Below are positions 28,681 through 37,838 of a stretch of DNA of 64,000 bases, piece by piece. The position numbers and the translations under genes are program-made. Numbering within the stretch: position 1 is the stretch's first letter; every line of letters starts with the position of its first letter. The stretch is from Lutibacter sp. Lineage in GTDB: Bacteria; Bacteroidota; Bacteroidia; Flavobacteriales; Flavobacteriaceae. The stretch lies in contig NZ_JAUYUD010000105.1 of the NCBI RefSeq assembly GCF_030692605.1, positions 1 to 64,000 on the forward strand, read 5' to 3'. The notes beneath the pieces were generated by a model. The model made no database searches, was not told the origin of the DNA, and saw only the letters and a program-made list of their open reading frames with translations.

Positions 28681-30471
28681 ATGCCAAACAAGTCAGAAGT
28701 TTTATTTCGTAAATTCTTAAAATGGAGATATCAACACATCTCTAACAAGCAATTTATCCATATTGCCAGCGCAGTTATTGGTTTGTTAGCCGGTCTTGGC
28801 GCGGTTGTATTAAAAAACTTTACCCACTTTATTCAAGAATTATTAGAAGGAAAATTTATAAAGGAAATTCATCATGCATTCTATTTTATTTTTCCAGTTT
28901 TTGGTTTGTTAATTGTTCTTCTAATAAAGAAATATATCATTCGTAAAAAAGTAGGTCACGGAATTCCTTCAACTTTATATGCTATTTCAAAACTTAAAGG
29001 AATTTTACCTAAGCATCAAATGTGGGCATCATTAATTACAGCACCTCTAACTGTTGGTTTCGGTGGTTCCGTAGGTTTGGAAGGGCCAACTGTTGCTACA
29101 GGTGCCGCCCTTGGATCAAATTTCGCGCGATTATTTCATTTAAATCAAACCACTAGAACATTACTAATTGGTGGTGCTGCTGCTGGTGCAATGTCCTCTA
29201 TTTTTAAAGCCCCAATTGCTGCAATTATTTTTGCTGTAGAGATTTTTAGCTTAGAACTCACTTTAGCATCAATGATTCCTCTATTATTGGCTTCAATTAC
29301 AGCTGTTTTAACATCTTATTTCTTTTTTGGAGATGAAGTATTACTTCATTTCATTTTACAGGATAAATTTGAATTCAGTGATGTGTCTTTTTATATTCTG
29401 TTAGGTGTTTTTTCGGCTGCTATTTCAATTTATTTTAGTAAAGTTTTTTTTGGTGTTGATTCGTTTTTTAAAAAATTTTCCAATATCTATAAGCGTTTGC
29501 TAATTGGAGGAATTTTACTTGGAATCATTATTTATTTTGTGCCACCTCTTTTTGGTGAAGGCTTTTCAACTATTAATAATGTATTAAAAGGAAATATAAC
29601 TGAAGTTGTTAGGAATAATATTTTCCAAAGTGCGGTTGATAATATTTTTATAATTATTGCACTGCTTATTGGATTAATTTTATTTAAAATTGTGGCAAGT
29701 TCAGTCACTTTTGGTGCTGGAGGTGTAGGTGGAATATTTGCACCAACCCTTTTTACCGGTAGTATTACTGGGTATGTTTTTGCTTTAATAATAAATACAA
29801 GTAACTTGTTTAACCATCAATTATCATTAACAAATTTCGCAATGGTTGGCATGGCAGGTTTAATGGCAGGAATTTTACATGCCCCTTTAACAGCTATATT
29901 TTTAATTGCCGAAATTACAGGAGGTTACGAATTATTTGTACCTTTAATGATTGTTGCTTCAATTTCATATATCATTACAAAAAAATACATTCCTCATAAT
30001 ATTTACCACAAACAATTAGCTGAAAAAGGACAATTATTGACTCATGATAAAGATAAAAATGTGTTGATGATGTTGGATTTAGACAAATTGATTGAAACGG
30101 ATTTTGTTCTGCTAAACCCTGAAATGACTTTAGGAGATGTAGTAACCAAAGCTGTTGCAAAATCTTCTAGGAATCATTTTCCTGTAATAAATGAAGAAAA
30201 TGAATTTTTAGGAATCCTTACTATCAATGATATTAGAAGTATTATGTTTAATCAAGAATTATATGAAACAATAAAAGTAGCAGATTTAATGCATGATGGT
30301 TCCGATATTATTTATTATGAAAAAGATTCGGCCGAAGCAATTTTAGAAAAATTTAAACGATGTTCTGCTTGGAATTTAGTGGTGTTAAAAGATGGTAAAT
30401 ACTTTGGATTTATTTCAAAATCTAGACTCTTGACAGCTTATCGAAGAAAATTGATTGATGTTACAGCTTAA
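28681..30471 (+). CDS. ClC-type chloride channel/transporter with C-terminal CBS domains
   Basis: GGSVGLEGPTVATGAALGS; AAGAMSSIFKAPIAAIIFAVEI; GAGGVGGIFAPTLFTG; C-terminal CBS pair. Confidence 0.94.
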   Translation: MPNKSEVLFRKFLKWRYQHISNKQFIHIASAVIGLLAGLGAVVLKNFTHFIQELLEGKFIKEIHHAFYFIFPVFGLLIVLLIKKYIIRKKVGHGIPSTLYAISKLKGILPKHQMWASLITAPLTVGFGGSVGLEGPTVATGAALGSNFARLFHLNQTTRTLLIGGAAAGAMSSIFKAPIAAIIFAVEIFSLELTLASMIPLLLASITAVLTSYFFFGDEVLLHFILQDKFEFSDVSFYILLGVFSAAISIYFSKVFFGVDSFFKKFSNIYKRLLIGGILLGIIIYFVPPLFGEGFSTINNVLKGNITEVVRNNIFQSAVDNIFIIIALLIGLILFKIVASSVTFGAGGVGGIFAPTLFTGSITGYVFALIINTSNLFNHQLSLTNFAMVGMAGLMAGILHAPLTAIFLIAEITGGYELFVPLMIVASISYIITKKYIPHNIYHKQLAEKGQLLTHDKDKNVLMMLDLDKLIETDFVLLNPEMTLGDVVTKAVAKSSRNHFPVINEENEFLGILTINDIRSIMFNQELYETIKVADLMHDGSDIIYYEKDSAEAILEKFKRCSAWNLVVLKDGKYFGFISKSRLLTAYRRKLIDVTA

Positions 30472-30495
30472 ATGTAATTTATAAAAATTTGAAAA

Positions 30496-30729
30496 ATGAA
30501 AAATATTATTATTATAATTTTGATAGTGGTTATTTCAACCCTTGTTTATGGTTTTTACATTAAATCAAACAGTGATCCAAACGGTGAAATAATAATAGGA
30601 ATTGCAGTGTTGTCTATCGCCTTTATTTTAATGCCGCTATTTATTTATCATAGATATAAAAACAAAAACATGAGCAATTTTAGGTTGGATAAATGGCTTG
30701 ACGAATTAAATAAAAATGAGAAAAAATAG
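30496..30729 (+). CDS. Small two-TM hypothetical protein
   Basis: 77-aa ORF with two hydrophobic helices, directly downstream of clc. Confidence 0.6.
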   Translation: MKNIIIIILIVVISTLVYGFYIKSNSDPNGEIIIGIAVLSIAFILMPLFIYHRYKNKNMSNFRLDKWLDELNKNEKK

Positions 30730-30770
30730 TTAACAGTATTTTAGTGTACAGTCGCAGTTTATAATTACAT

Positions 30771-30840
30771 TTTTCGCTAAAATATTCAACTTTTCGCTAA
30801 AAAACCATTGCCTATTTGCCTATTGCCTATTTGCCCAATG
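30771..30840. repeat. Short tandem-like repeats: 2x TTTTCGCTAAAA followed by ~4x GCCTATT units
   Basis: ttttcgctaaaatattcaacttttcgctaaaaaaccattgcctatttgcctattgcctatttgcccaatg. Confidence 0.6.
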
Positions 30841-30859
30841 ACTTTTACCTAAAAAAACA

Positions 30860-31309
30860 CTAATTCCAATTTCTTTTTTCAATAAAAAATCTTTTCATTA
30901 TTTCTGCACATTCTACTTCCAAAATTCCTCCTAAAACCACAGTTTTTGGATGCAAGGTTGTATTCAAAACATTAAAACCTCTTTTAAGTTCAGAAGCACC
31001 ATATACAATTTTACCTAATTGTGCCCAATAACTTGCACCAGCACACATCTGGCAAGGTTCTAGAGTAACATATAATGTGCATTCAATTAAATATTTGCCA
31101 CCTAAAAAATCAGCTGCGGCAGTAAATGCCTGCATTTCTGCATGTGCTGTAACATCTGTAAGGGTTTCTGTTAAATTATGAGCACGTGCAATAATTTGAT
31201 TATTCATAACAATAACTGCTCCAACCGGCACCTCATTTTTATCATAAGCCAATTGCGCTTCTTGCAATGCTTTTTTCATAAAATACGTGTCGTCAAAAGG
31301 ATTTATCAT
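30860..31309 (-). CDS. tadA: Nucleoside deaminase / tRNA adenosine(34) deaminase
   Basis: VPVGAVIVMNNQIIARAHN; TAHAEM; LEPCQMCAGA. Confidence 0.92.
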   Translation of the reverse strand: MINPFDDTYFMKKALQEAQLAYDKNEVPVGAVIVMNNQIIARAHNLTETLTDVTAHAEMQAFTAAADFLGGKYLIECTLYVTLEPCQMCAGASYWAQLGKIVYGASELKRGFNVLNTTLHPKTVVLGGILEVECAEIMKRFFIEKRNWN

Positions 31310-31313
31310 ACTT

Positions 31314-31321
31314 CAAAAGTA
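31314..31321 (-). promoter_or_regulatory. TAnnTTTG -7 box (TACTTTTG) for tadA
   Basis: 4 nt before the ATG. Confidence 0.6.
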
Positions 31322-31355
31322 ATTTTTTTTAATTCAACTAACAATTTAATTATTG

Positions 31356-31363
31356 TAGTTTTG
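31356..31363 (+). promoter_or_regulatory. TAnnTTTG -7 box (TAGTTTTG) for dxs
   Basis: 6 nt before ATG 31370. Confidence 0.6.
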
Positions 31364-31369
31364 TATACA

Positions 31370-33139
31370 ATGATTAAAAATTTGTTAGCACATATTAATA
31401 GTCCGAAAGATTTGCGCAAACTTTCAAAAACCCAACTCCCTCAGTTGGCGTTAGAATTGCGTAATTTTATTATAGATATTGTTGCAACAAAAGAAGGTCA
31501 TTTAGGCGCAAGTTTAGGTGTAGTTGAATTAACTATTGCGCTTCATTATGTATTTGACACTCCAAATGATTTATTGGTTTGGGACGTTGGTCACCAAGCA
31601 TACGGACATAAAATTTTAACCGAAAGAAAATCGGTTTTTCACACAAACCGACAGCTTAAAGGAGTTTCTGGTTTCCCAAAAATAAGTGAAAGCAAGTATG
31701 ATGCTTTTGGAACTGGGCATTCTTCAACCTCCATTTCTGCAACGTTAGGGATGGCTTTGGCTTCAAAAATTAAAGGTGATTTTAATAAACACCATATAGC
31801 AGTAATTGGAGATGCATCCATTGCCAGCGGCATGGCTTTTGAAGGTTTAAATCACGCTGGAGTAACCGATGCTAATTTATTAATAATTTTAAACGACAAT
31901 GCAATGGGGATTGATCCAAGTGTTGGTGCTTTAAAAAACTATTTTACAGACATTAAGGCTGGTAAAAAAGTTAGAAAAAACAATATTATTGAAGCCTTAA
32001 ATTTTAACTATTTTGGACCAATTGACGGACATAATATTGACGAGATTATTACTGAATTAGAACGATTAAAAACCATAAAAGGTCCTAAATTTTTACACAT
32101 TATAACCACCAAAGGCAAAGGATTAGAGCAGGCCGAACAAGATCAAGTCACTTACCACGCTCCAGGAAAATTTAATAAATTAACAGGTAATTTAATAGTA
32201 AAAGAAAAAAAAGAAGAGCCTCCAAAATATCAAGATGTTTTTGGAGAAACCTTGGTTGAATTGGCTAGATTGAATGACAAAATTGTTGGAATTACACCAG
32301 CAATGCCAACAGGTTGTTCTTTAAAATTAATGTTAGATGAAATACCTGAAAGGGCTTTTGATGTGGGTATTGCCGAACAACATGCGGTTACTTTAGCGGC
32401 AGGAATGGCAACGCAAGGTTTAATTCCGTTTTGTAATATTTATTCAACCTTTTTACAGCGCGCTTACGATCAAATAATTCATGATGTAGCCTTACAAAAT
32501 TTACCTGTGATTTTTTGCATAGATAGAGCTGGAATTGTTGGTGAAGATGGAGCAACACACCACGGAATTTTTGATATTGCCTATTTGAGATGTATACCTA
32601 ACTTGGTGATTTTTGCACCTTTAAATGAAGTTGAATTACGTAACATTATGTACACTGCACAATTGGAAATAGATTTTCCATTAGCCATTAGATACCCACG
32701 AGGAAGAGGAACTATTATAGATTGGAAACAGCCTTTTTATAAAATTGAGATTGGTAAAGGAAGTTGTATTGCCAAAGGTGATGAAATAGCTATTTTAAGT
32801 ATTGGCACAATAGGAAACAAAATAATTGAAATTCAAGAATATTTTCCAAAAAATAAAGTTGCTCATTACAGTATGAGATTTATAAAACCTATGGATGAAT
32901 CACTACTTCATACCATTTTTACCAATTTTAAAACTATTGTTACTATTGAAGATGGTACTGTTATTGGCGGATTTGGAAGTGCTATTCTAGAATTTGCATC
33001 AAAAAATAATTATACTAATTCTGTAAAAAACTTGGGTGTTCCTGATACTTTTATTGAACATGGCTCCATAGAAGAATTATGTGATACTGTTCATTTATCA
33101 AATCAAAAAATTCTAGAATTTATTGTTAACTTATCATAA
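31370..33139 (+). CDS. dxs: 1-deoxy-D-xylulose-5-phosphate synthase; start moved to ATG 31370
   Basis: VWDVGHQAYGHKILTER; FGTGHSSTSISATLG; GDASIASGMAFEGLNHAG; IDRAGIVGEDGATHHG. Confidence 0.95.
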   Translation: MIKNLLAHINSPKDLRKLSKTQLPQLALELRNFIIDIVATKEGHLGASLGVVELTIALHYVFDTPNDLLVWDVGHQAYGHKILTERKSVFHTNRQLKGVSGFPKISESKYDAFGTGHSSTSISATLGMALASKIKGDFNKHHIAVIGDASIASGMAFEGLNHAGVTDANLLIILNDNAMGIDPSVGALKNYFTDIKAGKKVRKNNIIEALNFNYFGPIDGHNIDEIITELERLKTIKGPKFLHIITTKGKGLEQAEQDQVTYHAPGKFNKLTGNLIVKEKKEEPPKYQDVFGETLVELARLNDKIVGITPAMPTGCSLKLMLDEIPERAFDVGIAEQHAVTLAAGMATQGLIPFCNIYSTFLQRAYDQIIHDVALQNLPVIFCIDRAGIVGEDGATHHGIFDIAYLRCIPNLVIFAPLNEVELRNIMYTAQLEIDFPLAIRYPRGRGTIIDWKQPFYKIEIGKGSCIAKGDEIAILSIGTIGNKIIEIQEYFPKNKVAHYSMRFIKPMDESLLHTIFTNFKTIVTIEDGTVIGGFGSAILEFASKNNYTNSVKNLGVPDTFIEHGSIEELCDTVHLSNQKILEFIVNLS

Positions 33140-33168
33140 AAAAACACTCATTAAAATAAGTGTTTTTT
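33139..33168. terminator. Bidirectional intrinsic terminator between dxs and ALDH
   Basis: AAAAAACACT-cattaaaata-AGTGTTTTTT. Confidence 0.85.
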
Positions 33169-33193
33169 ACAATTCTGTATTTTTAATTCAATT

Positions 33194-34747
33194 TTACAAA
33201 TCAAATTTAATTCCTTGTGCTAAAGGAAGTTCTGTTGTGTAATTAATGGTATTTGTTTGACGTCTCATATAAATTTTCCAAGCATCGGAGCCAGATTCTC
33301 GTCCGCCGCCAGTTTCTTTTTCACCACCAAAAGCGCCTCCAATTTCTGCGCCTGAAGTTCCAATATTTACATTAGCAATACCACAATCTGAACCTGCTTG
33401 AGACAAAAATTGTTCTGCTTCACGCAAATTATTAGTCATTATTGCAGATGATAATCCTTGAGCTACGCCATTCTGAATTTCAATGGCATTTGTAACATCT
33501 CCTGTATATTTCATTAAATACAAAATTGGTGCAAAAGTTTCATGTTGCACAATTTTAAAATCGTTTGATGCTTCAGCAATTGCCGGTTTTACATAACAAC
33601 CACTTTCATAACCAATTCCACTTAAAACACCTCCTTCAACTAAAACAGTGCCTCCTTCTTCAACAACTTTTGCTAATGCTTGTTCATACATTTTAACAGC
33701 ATCTTTATCAATTAAAGGCCCAACGTGATTGTTTTGATCCAACGGATTACCAATGCGCAATTGTTTGTATGCTGCAACTAAGGTGTTCTTTACTTTATCA
33801 TATATAGATTCATGAATAATTAATCTACGAGTAGAAGTGCATCGCTGTCCCGCGGTTCCTACAGCACCAAATATTGCTCCAATAATACTTATCTTAATAT
33901 CGGCGTCTGGTGTTATAATAATTGCATTGTTTCCTCCTAATTCTAATAAAGATCTTCCCAAACGTTCGGCTACTGTTTTAGCCACAATTTTTCCCATTCT
34001 GGTAGAACCTGTTGCTGAAATTAAAGGAATTCTTGGGTCGTTAGACATAAATTCCCCAACCTTATAATCACCGTTTACTATACAAGAAATTCCTTCTGGC
34101 AAATTATTTTCTTTTAATACTTCAGTCATAATATTTTGACAAGCAATGCTGCATAAAGGTGCTTTTTCTGATGCTTTCCAAACACAAACATCGCCACAAA
34201 TCCAAGCTAGTGCCGTATTCCAACTCCAAACAGCTACTGGAAAATTAAATGCAGAAATTATACCTACAATTCCTAACGGATGGTATTGCTCATACATTCT
34301 ATGACCAGGTCTTTCGGAATGCATTGTTAAGCCGTGTAATTGTCGAGAGAGTCCAACAGCAAAATCACAGATATCTATCATTTCTTGTACTTCGCCCAAC
34401 CCTTCTTGCAAGGATTTTCCCATTTCATATGAAACAAGTTCGCCTAAGGGTTGTTTTAAAGCTCTTAGTTTATCACCAAATTGTCTCACAATTTCTCCAC
34501 GCAAAGGGGCTGGCTTTAATCTCCAACTTTTATATGCAGTTTGAGCAGTTTCCATCACTTTTTCATAATCTTCTTTGGTTGTTGTGCTCACTTTTCCAAT
34601 TAACTTTCCATCAACAGGTGAATAAGATGCAATTACAGCGCCTTTTCCAAAACTATTAACTCCAGTTGAAGTGCCTTGATTTAACTCTTTTACTCCTAAA
34701 AGTTTTAGAGATTGCTGTATTTTTTGAGCTATTGTTGAAATTTCCAT
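33194..34747 (-). CDS. Aldehyde dehydrogenase family protein (ALDH7/AASADH-like)
   Basis: LLELGGNNAIIITPDAD; FGAVGTAGQRCTSTRRL; FGGEKETGGGRESGSDAWKIYMRRQTNTINY. Confidence 0.93.
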   Translation of the reverse strand: MEISTIAQKIQQSLKLLGVKELNQGTSTGVNSFGKGAVIASYSPVDGKLIGKVSTTTKEDYEKVMETAQTAYKSWRLKPAPLRGEIVRQFGDKLRALKQPLGELVSYEMGKSLQEGLGEVQEMIDICDFAVGLSRQLHGLTMHSERPGHRMYEQYHPLGIVGIISAFNFPVAVWSWNTALAWICGDVCVWKASEKAPLCSIACQNIMTEVLKENNLPEGISCIVNGDYKVGEFMSNDPRIPLISATGSTRMGKIVAKTVAERLGRSLLELGGNNAIIITPDADIKISIIGAIFGAVGTAGQRCTSTRRLIIHESIYDKVKNTLVAAYKQLRIGNPLDQNNHVGPLIDKDAVKMYEQALAKVVEEGGTVLVEGGVLSGIGYESGCYVKPAIAEASNDFKIVQHETFAPILYLMKYTGDVTNAIEIQNGVAQGLSSAIMTNNLREAEQFLSQAGSDCGIANVNIGTSGAEIGGAFGGEKETGGGRESGSDAWKIYMRRQTNTINYTTELPLAQGIKFDL

Positions 34748-34775
34748 AAGTTGATTTAATTTTAATTTGAAGAGA

Positions 34776-34783
34776 CAAAACTA
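34776..34783 (-). promoter_or_regulatory. TAnnTTTG -7 box (TAGTTTTG) for the ALDH gene
   Basis: Exact consensus 28 nt before ATG. Confidence 0.55.
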
Positions 34784-34807
34784 CGAATAATAATAACTAT
34801 AAAATGA

Positions 34808-34835
34808 AAAGCCATTTCAAATCTGAAATGGCTTT
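34808..34835 (-). terminator. Intrinsic terminator downstream of the sigma/OMP operon
   Basis: AAAGCCATTTC-aaatct-GAAATGGCTTT, 11-bp perfect stem. Confidence 0.8.
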
Positions 34836-34875
34836 CTTCATTCAATATTTGGTAACCAACCAAATAATAAACCAA

Positions 34876-36081
34876 CTAAAACTTATAATTTAAACCGGTA
34901 TAAACTCCTAAATAGTATGGCTGAAAACTTCCAGCATTTTTAGAAAAGGTATTTGTTTGAACTTTAAACATTGGTGAAATGTTTATGTATAAATTTTTAT
35001 GAATTAAATAATCTACATCAACTCCTATATTTCCACTAAAATTAACAGATCTTAAATTGTTTGAAGATCCTAAACTTTGAGAAAAACTATTTGTTTCTAT
35101 AATAACCTCATCATTATTAAGTAACAGGGTGCTAAAACCTCCAACTACATTTATGCCTAATTTACCATCATTAATACTGTATTTAACTTCAACAGGAATT
35201 TCAATGTATCCAAATACTTGGTTCATTCTTCCTACATTATCCAAGGTGCTCAACACTTCACCAAAAGCTTGTTTTGAAGCAATTTCATTTTTAGATTCTA
35301 ATGGAATAGCAGAAAGGTTAGAAAAACCAACAACACCATTACCTGAAACCACATAAATATTATTAGTGGTATATCCTAAACTAATTAAATTAACACCCGA
35401 TTGCAAACTAAATTTATCGCTAATTTGATATGCGAATTTTACTCCATATGAATAGGAGGTGTTTGAAGAAGTTGAATTATTTTTAAATTGCTCATCAACC
35501 CCAGATCCTCCACCAAAGGAATTAAAATAAATAGGTGCAAAAATAGTCGAAACTGTAAATTTATTTGAAGAAATTTGTTGATTTGAAATATGTTTTGCTT
35601 CCTTTTTAGCTGCAAAAAAAGTTTTTTTAGGAACAATTTCTTGCGTTTTAATAATTTTTTTATTACTCTTTAATTCAGCCTTAGATTCTGAAATAGGCTG
35701 ATCCTCTTTTCCAATTTGTTTCGCTATATTTTCAGTCTTTTTGTTTTTATCTAAGGTATTTATATCCTTTTTCGAATTTTCTTTTAAAGGAATCTTTTTA
35801 TTTTCAACATCCTTTGTTTCATTTTCTTTTGATTTTGAAACAATTGGTAATATTTTGGAAGTAAAAGTGCTGTTAGGTAATAAATAAATAGTACCAATAC
35901 CAAAAATCATAACAAAAACAGCAGCAATACTAGCAATTTTGAACCAAAAAGGTAATCCTCTTTTTACAACAGTAGGTTGTAATTGTTTTTCAATGGCATC
36001 CCAAGATTTATAAGGTGGCAAAACCTCATAATCTTTTAATCTTTCTTGAAAGATTCTATCTATGTTCTTAAAATTATTCAC
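34876..36081 (-). CDS. Inner-membrane TM helix plus C-terminal outer-membrane beta-barrel protein; candidate dual-membrane-spanning anti-sigma factor
   Basis: Soluble N-terminus; TM PFWFKIASIAAVFVMIFGIGTIYLL; ~110-aa Lys/Glu/Ser-rich linker; beta-barrel ending …YYLGVYTGLNYKF; lies 12 bp downstream of an ECF sigma gene. Confidence 0.75.
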   Translation of the reverse strand: MNNFKNIDRIFQERLKDYEVLPPYKSWDAIEKQLQPTVVKRGLPFWFKIASIAAVFVMIFGIGTIYLLPNSTFTSKILPIVSKSKENETKDVENKKIPLKENSKKDINTLDKNKKTENIAKQIGKEDQPISESKAELKSNKKIIKTQEIVPKKTFFAAKKEAKHISNQQISSNKFTVSTIFAPIYFNSFGGGSGVDEQFKNNSTSSNTSYSYGVKFAYQISDKFSLQSGVNLISLGYTTNNIYVVSGNGVVGFSNLSAIPLESKNEIASKQAFGEVLSTLDNVGRMNQVFGYIEIPVEVKYSINDGKLGINVVGGFSTLLLNNDEVIIETNSFSQSLGSSNNLRSVNFSGNIGVDVDYLIHKNLYINISPMFKVQTNTFSKNAGSFQPYYLGVYTGLNYKF

Positions 36082-36093
36082 CTTGTCTATTTC

Positions 36094-36633
36094 TTAAATC
36101 GACTGTTGTTTTTGTTGATATGCTTCAATTTTTTGCTTTAAAATTCCCCTAGCTCTTGCTAAATTAGATTTAGAAGTTCCTTCTGCGATTAAAAGCATAC
36201 TAGAAATTTCTTTGTGTGAATAACCATCTAAAACGTACATGTTAAAAACTAATCTGTACCTCTCTGGTAATTCATTAATTAGATTCAATAAAAAATCTAA
36301 AGAAATTTCAATATCATCGTCAACATCAACAATAACTTCGTCTGGTATATCCTCTGTTACAATATTTAAAACTCTCTTTTTTCTATACTTTAGCAAAATG
36401 GTGTTTACCATAACCCTTTTTAACCATCCCTCAAATGATCCCTTAAAATTAAACTGCCCAATTTTACTAAAAATGGTAATAAAACCATCTTGAAAATTAT
36501 CTTGAGCCTCTTGTTTATTTTTAGAATATTTAAGGCATATAGAAAATAACTTACCCGCAAAAAGCTGATAAATTTCTTCTTGTGCAACTCTGTCATTCTT
36601 TGCACATTTTTTTATGAGTTTATTTAAACCCAA
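36094..36633 (-). CDS. RNA polymerase sigma factor, sigma-70/ECF family
   Basis: FQDGFITIFSKIGQFNFKGSFEGWLKRVMVNTILLKYRKK; LPERYRLVFNMYVLDGYSHKEISSMLLIAEGTSKSNLARAR. Confidence 0.93.
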   Translation of the reverse strand: MGLNKLIKKCAKNDRVAQEEIYQLFAGKLFSICLKYSKNKQEAQDNFQDGFITIFSKIGQFNFKGSFEGWLKRVMVNTILLKYRKKRVLNIVTEDIPDEVIVDVDDDIEISLDFLLNLINELPERYRLVFNMYVLDGYSHKEISSMLLIAEGTSKSNLARARGILKQKIEAYQQKQQSI

Positions 36634-36695
36634 ATAGCTAGCTTTTAATTGTTAAATAGATACCATCAAAGACAATTGGTTGCGTAAATTTACAT

Positions 36696-36703
36696 TACTT
36701 TTG
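36696..36703 (+). promoter_or_regulatory. TAnnTTTG -7 box (TACTTTTG) for the LuxE-like gene
   Basis: Exact consensus 18 nt before ATG 36722; lies inside the track's upstream extension. Confidence 0.55.
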
Positions 36704-36721
36704 TATTGTTTCCCAATTTTT

Positions 36722-37702
36722 ATGAATAGAAATCGCATTTTTAATATTAGCAATCCTATTGAATTTGAGAATACTGCACTCGAAATATTCCAATTTCAAG
36801 CTAAAAACAATACTATTTACGCCTCTTTTATAACTCATTTAAAGCAAAACCCGACTAAAATAGACGCCTTTCACAAAATTCCGTTTTTACCCATTCAGTT
36901 TTTTAAATCGCACCGAATAATTGCTTCAAAAGATACTGTTCAGGAAGTTTTTTTAAGTAGCGGAACTACAGGAATGAAGCAAAGTAAGCATTTTGTTACG
37001 GATGTTTCTTTATATAAAGAAAGTTTTCAAAAAGGTTTTCAGCATTTTTATGGAAATATTGAAGATTATACCATTTTAGCCTTGTTACCTTCCTATTTTG
37101 AACGTAATGGGTCGTCTTTAATCTATATGGTAAATGATTTGATTCATCAATCAAAAAAACCAACAAGTGGATTTTACCTCAATAATTTAGATGAATTATT
37201 TAAAAATTTAACCGAATTAGATAAAAAAGGCGAAAAAACCCTGTTAATTGGAGTTTCATTTGCTTTGTTAGATTTGGTTGAAAAATATAAATTCAACCTA
37301 AAAAACACTATTGTTATGGAAACTGGTGGAATGAAAGGGAGAAGAAAAGAACTCATTAGAGAGGAATTACACCAAATTTTATGCGAAGGTTTTGGAATTT
37401 CTAACATTCATTCAGAATATGGAATGACCGAATTATTGAGTCAGGCATATTCTAAAGGTAATGGACTATTTTCCTGTCCGCCCTGGATGAAAATTTTAAC
37501 ACGAGATACTGAAGATGCCCTTACAATTTTACCAAATGGAAAATCGGGCGGAATTAATGTTATTGATTTAGCAAACATAAATTCTTGCTCATTTATTGCT
37601 ACCCAAGATTTAGGAAAAACATACCAAGACGGGACTTTTGAAGTGTTAGGCAGGTTTGATAACTCAGATATTAGAGGATGTAATTTAATGTTGTTGAAGT
37701 GA
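36722..37702 (+). CDS. LuxE-like acyl-protein synthetase / acyltransferase; start moved to ATG 36722
   Basis: PFLPIQFFKSHRI; FLSSGTTGMKQSKH; SEYGMTELLSQAY. Confidence 0.85.
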   Translation: MNRNRIFNISNPIEFENTALEIFQFQAKNNTIYASFITHLKQNPTKIDAFHKIPFLPIQFFKSHRIIASKDTVQEVFLSSGTTGMKQSKHFVTDVSLYKESFQKGFQHFYGNIEDYTILALLPSYFERNGSSLIYMVNDLIHQSKKPTSGFYLNNLDELFKNLTELDKKGEKTLLIGVSFALLDLVEKYKFNLKNTIVMETGGMKGRRKELIREELHQILCEGFGISNIHSEYGMTELLSQAYSKGNGLFSCPPWMKILTRDTEDALTILPNGKSGGINVIDLANINSCSFIATQDLGKTYQDGTFEVLGRFDNSDIRGCNLMLLK

Positions 37703-37838
37703 GTTTTAAAATTGAAAGTTTGAAGATTGAAAAGTCAAATGTTTAAGGCTACAATTACCAAATCAAACATTATTACAAACCTTTCGACTGTCACTCAAGA
37801 CAGGCTAAAAGGAGGCAATATCCTACTCTTAACAAAGT

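Noticed and set aside
31178-31369. 64-aa N-terminal extension of the 653-aa dxs ORF
   Set aside because: Antisense to tadA, contains no DXS homology, and lies across two -7 promoter boxes; the real start is ATG 31370.
34249-34659. 136-aa antisense ORF inside the aldehyde dehydrogenase gene
   Set aside because: Long only because of codon usage on the opposite strand; no domain features.
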